Shown here in pieces: positions 57,043 to 64,000 of a DNA stretch of 64,000 nucleotides. The number at the start of each line of letters is the position of its first letter. Position 1 is the stretch's first letter. Under the pieces are notes generated by a model. The model made no database searches, was not told the DNA's origin, and worked only from the letters and a program-made list of their open reading frames with translations. The stretch spans positions 124,001 to 188,000 of the forward strand of contig NZ_SUMC01000001.1 in the NCBI RefSeq assembly GCF_005047355.1. Reading direction: 5' to 3'. The position numbers and the translations under genes are program-made. Origin of the DNA: Actinacidiphila oryziradicis (lineage in GTDB: Bacteria > Actinomycetota > Actinomycetes > Streptomycetales > Streptomycetaceae).

Positions 57043-58017
57043 ATGCGGACCACCACTTTGGGCATGACCGGCCTGCGAGTCTCCCGCATCGCCTTCGGTA
57101 CCTGGCAGCTTGGCGGGGATTGGGGCACCTTCGACGAACAGCAGGCCGTCGCGGCGATCCGCCGGGCACGTGAGCGGGAGGTCAACCTCTTCGACACGGC
57201 GCAGGCCTATGGTTTCGGCAAGGCGGAGCGGCTGCTCGGTCAGGCCCTGCGCGAGGAGCTCGACAGGCACCGGGAGGCGCTGGTGATCGCCACCAAGGGC
57301 GGGCTGCGCAAGACCGACTCAGGGGTCGCACGAGATGCCAGCCCCGAATGGCTGCGCAGCGGCGTGGACTCCAGCCTGCGGGCGCTGGGAGTCGACTACA
57401 TCGACCTGTACCAGGTGCACTGGCCGGACCCGAAGGTCCCCATGGCCGAGACCGCGGGTGCGTTGCGGGAACTGGTCGAGGCGGGCAAGATCCGCCATGT
57501 CGGTGTGTCCAACTTCGACGTCGAGCAGATGGAGGAGTTCTCCAAGACCCTGCCGGTGGAGACACTTCAGCCGCCGTACCACCTGTTCCGCCGCGAGATC
57601 GAGGAGGACATCCTCCCGTACACGCGCCGGCACAACATCGGCGTGCTGGTCTACGGGCCACTCGCGCACGGCCTTCTGACCGGAGCGCTCACCGAGGACA
57701 CCACGTTCCCGCCCGGCGACTGGCGCAGCAAGAGCCCCCTTTTCCGCGGTGAGACGTTCCGCCGCAACCTCGCCGTCGTCCGCGAGTTGGAGGAATTCGC
57801 CGAGGGCCGGGGGATCACGGTCAGCCAGTTGGCCATCGCATGGACACTGGCGAACCCGGCCGTGCACGTGGCCATCGTCGGCGCCCGGCAAACCCGCCAT
57901 GTCGACGAAAGTCTCGCTGCCGCGGACATCTCGCTCAGCGAGACGGACCTGGCCGAGATCGACAAGATCATGGCTGCCGCCACGCCGGTGACCGGCCCAT
58001 CGCCGGAGACCGTGTGA
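57043..58017 (+). CDS. Aldo/keto reductase
   Basis: 324-aa NADPH-dependent TIM-barrel oxidoreductase. Tetrad residues are visible: D and Y in NLFDTAQAYGFG, K in VIATKGGL, H in YQVHWPDP. The C-terminal cofactor site is AIVGARQTRHVDE. ATG 57043 begins MRTTTLGMTGLRVSRIAFG, the usual start. Physiological carbonyl substrate unknown. Followed by a very strong hairpin. Confidence 0.94.
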   Translation: MRTTTLGMTGLRVSRIAFGTWQLGGDWGTFDEQQAVAAIRRAREREVNLFDTAQAYGFGKAERLLGQALREELDRHREALVIATKGGLRKTDSGVARDASPEWLRSGVDSSLRALGVDYIDLYQVHWPDPKVPMAETAGALRELVEAGKIRHVGVSNFDVEQMEEFSKTLPVETLQPPYHLFRREIEEDILPYTRRHNIGVLVYGPLAHGLLTGALTEDTTFPPGDWRSKSPLFRGETFRRNLAVVRELEEFAEGRGITVSQLAIAWTLANPAVHVAIVGARQTRHVDESLAAADISLSETDLAEIDKIMAAATPVTGPSPETV

Positions 58018-58046
58018 CGGCTCAATCCACGGTGCTGCTCAGTGGG

Positions 58047-58089
58047 CGCGGGCGCACCCACTCGGTGAAGCCGAGTGGGTGCGCCCGCG
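58047..58089 (+). terminator. 19-bp hairpin terminator after the aldo/keto reductase
   Basis: A perfect 19-bp stem (58047-58065 with 58071-58089) around TGAAG, 30 nt past the stop; among the strongest hairpins in the window. Confidence 0.88.
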
Positions 58090-58397
58090 GCTTGCTTCAA
58101 GGCCATCTCCGCCGCCAGGCGCTGCGTGCCGGTGTGCGCGGTCCAGAACGGGTCGGCGTGTACCCGGGTCATGGCAGAGGGAAGGCGGGAGCGTCCTGGG
58201 TGTCGGCCATGACCGGGATCGTACGCGTGTGCCAGCCGGTCGCAGCATGGTGCTCGCCGGGGCTACCGCTTGCGCAGCTGTTCGGCCCACTTCTGCAGCG
58301 GCCCGGCGAGGTCGAGATTCGTCCCCCGGAGTGGTGGTCGCATTGATCATGGGTGAGCCGACGCCTGGGCGAGCGCGGCGAGCGCGGGTTGGCCAGG
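58090..58397. other. Intergenic, no gene seen
   Basis: 308 bp between the terminator and the 3' end of the minus-strand DUF2267 gene. Short open frames lack family features; nothing further is evident. Confidence 0.4.
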
Positions 58398-58775
58398 TCA
58401 GGACGAGGACCCGGCGAGTTCCCTGATCTCCTGCGGCAGTTGCGACATGACATCCCGGAACTCACCGCTGCTGACAGCGTCCCGGAGGGTGGTCAGCTCC
58501 GCCTGCAGGCCTTTCCGTGCTTCCTCCGGGCTGACGTCGGCGCGTGCGCTCACCCTGTTGATGAACTCTTCGAGCCCGAATCGTCGGGCTTCCGGAGTCG
58601 GTGAGATGAGGTGCCGCTTCAGCGGCTTGGGCAGCTCGGATGCGAGATCCTCGACCTCACCCTTGGTCAGCCGTTCTGCCAGGGTTTCCAAGGTCGCGCG
58701 GGTCAGGTCCTTCCCCTTCTCGCGGGGGACACCGGCGCGCTGGGACACGGTGTCGATGAACGTCTCATAATCCAT
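58398..58775 (-). CDS. DUF2267 protein, 125 aa
   Basis: Two DUF2267 repeats: MDYETFIDTVSQRAGVPREKG...TLETLAERLTKGEVEDLASELP and FGLEEFINRVSARADVSPEEARKG...FRDVMSQLP. ATG 58775 has GGAAGG upstream. Shorter and differently built from the 56454 gene, so not a simple duplicate. Helical, soluble, function unknown. Confidence 0.9.
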   Translation of the reverse strand: MDYETFIDTVSQRAGVPREKGKDLTRATLETLAERLTKGEVEDLASELPKPLKRHLISPTPEARRFGLEEFINRVSARADVSPEEARKGLQAELTTLRDAVSSGEFRDVMSQLPQEIRELAGSSS

Positions 58776-59260
58776 GACAGACCTTCCTTTCCTGTTCGAC
58801 CCCGCCCCCGCACCCGGCTGAACAGGCGGGGAAATGGGCCGGCGGCGGCAGCGGGACCGGTGATGGCGAAGGACGAGACTGTGCGTTACGACCAGCCCGA
58901 ATCCGCTTTTCTGCGCGTACATCCGAACCCGAATCGGGCGGTGAATTCGCGGGCGGAAGCTCTGGGACTTCGACGGCGAGGCGGCTGTGCACCTCGTTGA
59001 ACTGCTGCGATTCGATGCCACCGCGATCCTCCTCACCAGTGTAGCAATTGAGTGCCGCCTGCCAGGTGCCGGTGCGATGTGTCCATCGCGGTCCCTCGTT
59101 TAGGCTAATGGAGGTCGCTGACCAGGATGTTTCCGCCGCAGGTCGCGGCCGCAGCACCTCCCGGTGTTCGCCGCCGACAGCTTGTTTTTTACTCCTCCAT
59201 GGCCGTCCGCAGCCCGTCATCGGGGCCGGCGGGTGGTACCGGGGTGCGAGTCTGTCGTGG
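58776..59260. other. Intergenic, no confident gene
   Basis: 485 bp between divergent genes. A minus-strand open frame here (to 59220) lacks protein-like composition. Presumably holds the DUF2267 promoter. No recognised RNA or repeat. Confidence 0.4.
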
Positions 59261-59284
59261 CTAACATCGGATGAGCGATGTAAG
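59261..59284. promoter_or_regulatory. Candidate TetR operator
   Basis: CTAACATCG-GATGAG-CGATGTAAG: 9-bp inverted arms with one mismatch and a 6-nt spacer, centred ~38 bp before the TetR start. Size and position fit autoregulation by the TetR protein. Confidence 0.6.
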
Positions 59285-59310
59285 CGGCGTCATCTTTTGC
59301 AAGGTGTCTC

Positions 59311-59931
59311 ATGTCGAAGTCGAGCGGCCCGTACCACCACGGCGATCTCCGCGTCGCGTGCCTGCGGGCAGCACGGGAGCTACTGGAGCAGGACGGCGGC
59401 GCCGGGCTTTCGCTGCGCGCCGTGGCCCGGCGCGCCGGGGTCTCGCCCACGGCTCCGTATCGTCATTTCGCCAGCCGCGAGACGCTGGTCTCCGCGGTCG
59501 CGGCGGAGGGGTACCGCGAGCTTGCCGGGCGCCTGGCCGAGGCTCACCCCGCACCCCTGACGCCCGCCGACCTCGCCACCGTCGCCGTGGCCTACGTGCA
59601 GTTCGCACTCGCGCACCCGGCCCTGTTCCGAGTGATGTTCTCGGAGCCCTGCGACCCAGGTGACGACGGACGGGTTGCCGCGACCGCCGCCGTCTCCGCG
59701 TACGTCGACGCCCTCGTCCGGCGCGCCTTCCCGGACACCGGCACCGATGTCGAGGCACTGTCCACCGCGGTCTGGGCCCTGGTTCACGGCCTTGCATTCC
59801 TGTACCTCGACGGCAAACTCGACGCCTCGACCCAGGAGGCGGTCGCCGACCGGGTCCGCGCCGCCGTCCACGCTGTTTCCGGGGTGACATCACAGAGGGC
59901 GGGCACTCCGTCGCACAAGCCCCGGCAGTAG
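59311..59931 (+). CDS. TetR-family regulator
   Basis: 206 aa. N-terminal helix-turn-helix (LSLRAVARRAGVSPTAPYRHFASRETLV) and a C-terminal WHG-type ligand domain (VALAHP-like FALAHPALFRVMFSEP, LVHGLAFLYLDGKL). Probably a repressor of the adjacent oxidoreductase gene and of itself through the palindrome at 59261-59284. ATG 59311. Confidence 0.92.
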   Translation: MSKSSGPYHHGDLRVACLRAARELLEQDGGAGLSLRAVARRAGVSPTAPYRHFASRETLVSAVAAEGYRELAGRLAEAHPAPLTPADLATVAVAYVQFALAHPALFRVMFSEPCDPGDDGRVAATAAVSAYVDALVRRAFPDTGTDVEALSTAVWALVHGLAFLYLDGKLDASTQEAVADRVRAAVHAVSGVTSQRAGTPSHKPRQ

Positions 59932-60058
59932 CGGGCAGCGACTCTCGGACGATTCCGCGAAGCGGATTCACAGCGGACGACAACCCGCGACACGCGTTGT
60001 CTGAATTATGAATGTTTTTACCCATATCAAACATCGACGGTGAAGGTAGGAACCTGAC

Positions 60059-61060
60059 ATGCAGGCATACGTGATGACCCGATACGGGGACGCGGGCGCG
60101 ATGGAAGTGCGGGATGTCCCTGAGCCGGTGGCACGCGACGGCGAGGTACTCATCCGGGTACGGGCTGCGGGGCTGAACCCGATTGACTACAAGATTCGTG
60201 AAGGCAAGATGCGGTTGGTGAACCGCCTCGACCTGCCCCAGGTGGCGGGCAGTGAGCTGTCCGGTGTGGTCGAGGGGGTCGGCGCCGGCGTCACCCGTTT
60301 CGCGGTCGGAGACCGGGTGTTCGCCAGGGTGGACAAGAAGAAGCTGGGCGCCTATGCCGCCTACGCTGTCGTTCACGAGACCATGGTGGCGAAGATGCCG
60401 GAGTCGCTGGACTTCGCCGATGCGGCCGGGCTGCCGCTGGCCGGGTTGACCGCACTGCAGGCGCTGCGCGACGAGCTGGGCGTCGCTACGGGCGACCGGG
60501 TGTTCATTTCCGGCGGAGCCGGGGGCGTCGGCACCCTCGCCATCCAGCTGGCTGTCTGGATGGGGGCGGAGGTGGCTACCACCGCGTCACCCCGCGGCGA
60601 GGAACTGGTGCGGTCTCTCGGGGCCACGACGGTCATCAACTACCAGAAGCAGAAGTTCAAAGACGTCTTGAGCGATTACGACGGTGCGTTCGACCTGACC
60701 GGCGGGCAGGACCTGCCGGACAGCTTCGCCATCCTCAAGCGGGGAGCCAAAACGGTCTCCATCGGAGGAGTTCCCGTGCCGGCCAACGCTCGCGTGGACC
60801 TGGACGCGGGCCCGGTGGTGGCCGCCGCGCTGCGGGTAGCGAGCGCCAGGATCCGCCGCCAGGCCCGGCAAAGGGGAGTCGGCTACCGGTACATGTTCAT
60901 GCATCCCAGCGGAGAGGACCTCAACCTGCTGGCCGGCTTGGTCGACAAGGGCACGCTGAAGGCGGTGACCGACCGAGTCTTCCCGTTCGAGCAGATCGCC
61001 GAGGGCTTCGCCTACCTCGAGCAGGGCCGCGCCAAGGGCAAGGTCGTCGTCCAGATGTGA
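60059..61060 (+). CDS. NADP-dependent quinone oxidoreductase (MDR family)
   Basis: 333-aa zinc-free medium-chain reductase: LNPIDYKIREG, SELSGVVEGVGAGV, GDRVFISGGAGGVGTLAIQLA (Rossmann) and C-terminal GKVVVQM. It lacks the catalytic zinc Cys, as in QOR/enoyl reductase types. Reduces quinones or enones. ATG 60059 after GAAGGTAGG. Located 127 bp behind the TetR gene, with which it likely forms a stress-response pair. Confidence 0.93.
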   Translation: MQAYVMTRYGDAGAMEVRDVPEPVARDGEVLIRVRAAGLNPIDYKIREGKMRLVNRLDLPQVAGSELSGVVEGVGAGVTRFAVGDRVFARVDKKKLGAYAAYAVVHETMVAKMPESLDFADAAGLPLAGLTALQALRDELGVATGDRVFISGGAGGVGTLAIQLAVWMGAEVATTASPRGEELVRSLGATTVINYQKQKFKDVLSDYDGAFDLTGGQDLPDSFAILKRGAKTVSIGGVPVPANARVDLDAGPVVAAALRVASARIRRQARQRGVGYRYMFMHPSGEDLNLLAGLVDKGTLKAVTDRVFPFEQIAEGFAYLEQGRAKGKVVVQM

Positions 61061-61109
61061 GCCGCACTCCCCGGCTTTCGCGGGAGGTCATCCGGGCCAG
61101 CGACACATC

Positions 61110-61439
61110 TCAAACGCGCCCTTGCCCCACGCTCGCCCAGCCAGCTAGGCGGATCGCCCGCTCGTCGGCCGGCACCGTACGCTCACAGCGCTCGGCTCTG
61201 AACTGTCGTCCGTAGCACGGATGGTGGGCCCACGAACCGCACAAGCGCAGGCTCTCTCCCGGCTTGACCCCGAAGAGCGCCTTGCCGACCGCGGTGACGC
61301 TCTCCCCACCGTCCCCCGTGGACGTCAGCCGAAGCACCGTGCGCTCGTCGTAACTGACTTGCAGCAGGTGATCGACCACGCCCTCAATCACGTCGTCGAC
61401 GTCCAGCGGAACGTGATGGGCCACGTGCTTGTCTCCCAA
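61110..61439 (-). pseudogene. RecD2-type helicase, N-terminal OB-domain stub
   Basis: Peptide VIEGVVDHLLQVSYDERTVLRL, VTAVGKALFGVKPGESLRLCGSWAHHPCYGRQF resembles the N-terminal domain of RecD-like (RecD2/YrrC) helicases (GxxxGxxPGESLRxxGxWxxHPxYGxQF). It ends 40 residues later without any helicase motif, so ~85% of the gene is missing. Confidence 0.65.
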
Positions 61440-61531
61440 GGCCAGGGCCGGTACGGCGCCGGATCACGCCGTGCTGCGGTGCGGCAAGGCCAGCATGACC
61501 TCAGCGCTGCGATTTGTCGCGCAACTGAAAG

Positions 61532-61987
61532 ATGCAGCTCACCGAAACGATGCTCCCAGCGGCCCTGGATGTGGGAGTGGGCCTGGATTCCGCGGGGATG
61601 GCCGCGATGCTGCTGGAACCGTTCCGAGTGGAGCTGCTCGTGCGGGAGCACGCGGCCGGGCTGGCTGCGGCTGCCGAACTGTACGGGCGCGGAGTGGACG
61701 CGGACCGTCGTCGACGGCTGGTTCGGTTCGAAGCTCTCCCCGTACGGAACCGACCTGTCGCCCCGGCCGCTGCTGCGGTCAGCCAACCAACTCGCTGTCC
61801 TGTTCGAGTACTTGCCTATCGTAAACCTGTGTCCTGGCAAGTTATTGGCTCCGGACCGGGGGTAACCCGTCGGACATTTACGAATGATGACATGCAGGTA
61901 AAAACTGCGCGATTGGCTTATGTGAAGAGAGTGGGGATGATTTCCTCTCTTCATGTGAACCCGGCAGGGTGCGGCTGTTCTGTGTGA
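61532..61987 (+). CDS. Possible hypothetical protein, 151 aa
   Basis: The first ~55 residues look protein-like (ALDVGVGLDSAGMAAMLLEPFRVELLVREHAAGL), the rest less so, and no good ribosome site precedes ATG 61532. GC drops after 61840, where an AT-rich tail begins. May be a real small gene with a decayed 3' end, or a chance frame. The stretch 61988-62317 holds no other gene. Confidence 0.3.
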   Translation: MQLTETMLPAALDVGVGLDSAGMAAMLLEPFRVELLVREHAAGLAAAAELYGRGVDADRRRRLVRFEALPVRNRPVAPAAAAVSQPTRCPVRVLAYRKPVSWQVIGSGPGVTRRTFTNDDMQVKTARLAYVKRVGMISSLHVNPAGCGCSV

Positions 61988-62317
61988 CAGGCGCGGTGGG
62001 CCTACGGGGGTGCTCGGCATGGCCGGGCGGGGCTTGGGGGTAGGGCATGGCGATACGTGTGCGCTCGCAGACTGCGGGCCGGGGAAGCCTGGACGACAAT
62101 CACTTCGCCGCGGTGGTCTCCATCACGGAGATGAGCTCTCACCGTTGACGCACGATGGCAGGCGATCAGCCGCGCCATGCTCAGGGACACGAGGTCACGA
62201 GGTCACGGAACTGACGGTTCGTCCGGCCGGCCCCAGCACCGCCGGATCACGCCTTGGCTGGGCATCACCTACTCCGCACATCCCTGAACCCAGGCCGATC
62301 CAGGGGGTCTACCAAGC

Positions 62318-64000
62318 ATGTCCACAGCCGCCAGACGTCCGATAACCGTGGTGTTCTGCACCGTGCTCGCCATGCTCGCGATGCTCGTCGCGTCGATACA
62401 ACCCGCTCACGCGGACGTGACGACGGTCTCCCAGGACACGTACCGCACCGGGTGGGACCAGAACGAGCCGGGGCTGGCACCCGCACAGGTCAGCTCTTCG
62501 GACTTCGGCCAGCAGTTCTCAACCGCGGTCGACGGGCAGGTCTATGCGCAGCCCGTCGTAGTCGGCAACACGGTGGTCGTCGCGACCGAGACCAACCACG
62601 TCTACGGCCTCGACCCGGCGACCGGCGCGATCAAGTGGACGAACACCTACGGCGCCCCGTGGCCCGCATCCGGCGTCACCAAGCCCGGCGCGACCTGGTC
62701 CTGCGCCGACCTCTCGCCCTACATCGGGATCACCTCCACCCCCGTCTACGACCCGGCCTCCGGCTATGTGTACATGACCTCCAAGGTGGACGGCGGTCAG
62801 TACCACGAGGCGCCGACCTGGCAGATGCACGCGGTGGACCCGGCGACCGGCGCGGAGAGGGCTGGTTTCCCGGTAACCATCGGCGGGTCGCCCTCCAACG
62901 ACCCCTCCCTGGTCTTCAACCCGGTGGACGAGGGCCAGCGGCCCGGCCTGCTGCTGCAGAACGGAGTCGTCTACGCCGGATTCGGCTCGGTATGCGACCA
63001 CGGCAACTTCCGCGGCTATGTCGCGGGCGTCTCCACCGCCGGTGTCCAGACCGCCCTTTGGGCCTCCGAGACCGGTTCGACCAACAACGGAGGCGGCATC
63101 TGGAACAGCGGTGGCGGCCTGGTCGGAGACAGCTCCGGCCACATCATGTTCGTCACAGGCAATGGTGTCGCCCCGCCCGTCGGGCCCGGTTCCAGCCCGC
63201 CCGCCACCATGTCGGAGTCGGTGATCAGCCTGCGCGTCAACGCCAACGGATCGCTGTCCACGACCGACTTCTTCAGCCCCTCCGACGCGGCCTTCCTCGA
63301 CCAGAACGACCGCGACCTGGGCTCCGGCGGCGTGATGGCGCTGCCGGACGCTTACGGCACTTCGCTGGTGTCGCACCTCGCCGTGACCGAGGGCAAGGAC
63401 GGACGGATCTTCCTGCTCAACCGGGACAACCTCGGCGGCCACTCCCAGGGCGCCAGCGGCACCGACGCGGTCGTGCAGACCCTCGGCCCGTACCACGGCT
63501 GCTACTGTCATCCCGCGTTCTGGGGCGGTGGCGGTGGCTACGTCTACTACTCCAGCAACGGCGGCCCGCTGCAGGCGTTCAAGCTGGGCGCCGACGGCTC
63601 CGGGAACCCCGCGCTCGCCCTCGTCGGGCAGGGCGCCATCAACTTCGGCTACCTCACCGAGGGCTCGCCCGTAGTCACCTCCACCGGTACCTCCGCCGGC
63701 AGCGCGGTCGTCTGGGTGGAGCGCGCGGCGGACATGTACGGCAACGGCGGCACGCTGCTCGCGTACAACGGCACTCCCAACCCGGACGGTTCGCTGACCC
63801 TGCTGTGGTCGGGGCCGATCGGTATCGCGCCCAAGTTCGTCACCCCCGCAACCAACAACGGCCGGGTCTACATCGGCACCCGGGACGGCCACCTGCTGGC
63901 CTTCGGCCGGCCCGCCACCTCCGCCCTCACCAGTTCGCCGGTCGCCATCGGCAACGTGAACGTGGGCGCGAGCGGCAGCGGGACCATGACCGTGACCGCC
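62318..64000 (+). CDS. Secreted beta-propeller (PQQ-like repeat) protein, partial
   Basis: Open to the window edge (561 codons seen). ATG 62318. Signal peptide 1-30 (VFCTVLAMLAMLVASIQPAHA|D). Several PQQ-like repeats follow with the pattern VYGLDPATGAIKW, MHAVDPATGAER, VYIGTRDGHLLAFG. Paired Cys (TWSCADLS, GCYCHP) suggest disulfides or a metal site. The last visible residues (SPVAIGNVNVGASGSGTMTV) begin an Ig-like/choice-of-anchor module. Resembles secreted pyrrolo-quinoline-quinone repeat proteins of Streptomyces; enzymatic activity is not evident. Confidence 0.85.
   Translation, partial: MSTAARRPITVVFCTVLAMLAMLVASIQPAHADVTTVSQDTYRTGWDQNEPGLAPAQVSSSDFGQQFSTAVDGQVYAQPVVVGNTVVVATETNHVYGLDPATGAIKWTNTYGAPWPASGVTKPGATWSCADLSPYIGITSTPVYDPASGYVYMTSKVDGGQYHEAPTWQMHAVDPATGAERAGFPVTIGGSPSNDPSLVFNPVDEGQRPGLLLQNGVVYAGFGSVCDHGNFRGYVAGVSTAGVQTALWASETGSTNNGGGIWNSGGGLVGDSSGHIMFVTGNGVAPPVGPGSSPPATMSESVISLRVNANGSLSTTDFFSPSDAAFLDQNDRDLGSGGVMALPDAYGTSLVSHLAVTEGKDGRIFLLNRDNLGGHSQGASGTDAVVQTLGPYHGCYCHPAFWGGGGGYVYYSSNGGPLQAFKLGADGSGNPALALVGQGAINFGYLTEGSPVVTSTGTSAGSAVVWVERAADMYGNGGTLLAYNGTPNPDGSLTLLWSGPIGIAPKFVTPATNNGRVYIGTRDGHLLAFGRPATSALTSSPVAIGNVNVGASGSGTMTVTA

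Noticed and set aside
58765..59220. Minus-strand 151-codon frame upstream of the DUF2267 gene
   Set aside because: Low-complexity Pro/Ser/Arg content, no motif, and it overlaps the DUF2267 ribosome site and start.

Overview
The window is high-GC actinobacterial chromosome, most likely Streptomyces. The signs are strong third-position G/C bias, frequent GTG/TTG starts, purine-rich Shine-Dalgarno sites, long GC hairpins after genes, and Streptomyces-typical families (DUF397/XRE/ATPase triads, CGNR regulators, thioester-domain sortase substrates, ROK-controlled sugar ABC operons). From memory, the order pepN ... malQ ... csnREFGHK ... pknG ... ssbB resembles the S. coelicolor SCO2643-SCO2685 area; this was not checked by search.

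Left half (1-31 kb), mostly conserved core: a secreted subtilisin-like protease; remnants of a P450 and a metallophosphoesterase; aminopeptidase N; a small membrane protein; 4-alpha-glucanotransferase; an amidase; an HNH endonuclease; an MscS channel; and a ROK repressor with ABC transporter, GH4 glycosidase and BadF-type kinase matching the chitosan-oligosaccharide csn operon. The centrepiece is a seven-gene co-directional cluster (20348-30352). It encodes a four-TM sensor and a periplasmic amino-acid-binding protein (the mycobacterial GlnX/GlnH pair), an unrecognised helical protein, a PknG-type kinase, a PP2C phosphatase, a VWA protein and an FHA protein. Kinase, phosphatase and FHA protein each carry two N-terminal zinc knuckles. 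The cluster looks like a complete amino-acid-sensing Ser/Thr phosphorylation relay with its own phosphatase and phosphopeptide reader.

Middle (30.3-45.5 kb): a DUF397 x3 / XRE-DUF5753 / HATPase regulatory locus; a gene-free 1.5 kb stretch built on a large diverged inverted repeat with a nested four-copy palindrome in its loop; a divergent MFS/CGNR pair sharing three operator-like repeats; truncated haemoglobin; an ettA-thioesterase-hypothetical operon; a thioester-domain surface protein with an LAETG sorting signal; a single-stranded DNA-binding paralogue; and two overlapping GTPase genes.

Accessory segment (45.5-54.4 kb): starts at tRNA-Arg(TCT), whose sequence supplies the 3' end of a large serine recombinase gene. 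Beyond it lie a methylase stub, a complete IS6-family element, a methyltransferase, an EamA transporter, nested fragments of ISL3, IS3 and IS110 elements, and truncated NAD(P)-binding genes around an intact SDR-type gene. This reads as a decayed integrative element and IS graveyard.

Right end (54.4-64 kb): an LtrA-like membrane protein, two DUF2267 proteins flanking an aldo/keto reductase, a TetR regulator with a candidate operator next to a quinone-reductase-type oxidoreductase, a RecD-like helicase stub, and a secreted beta-propeller (PQQ-like repeat) protein that runs off the window.
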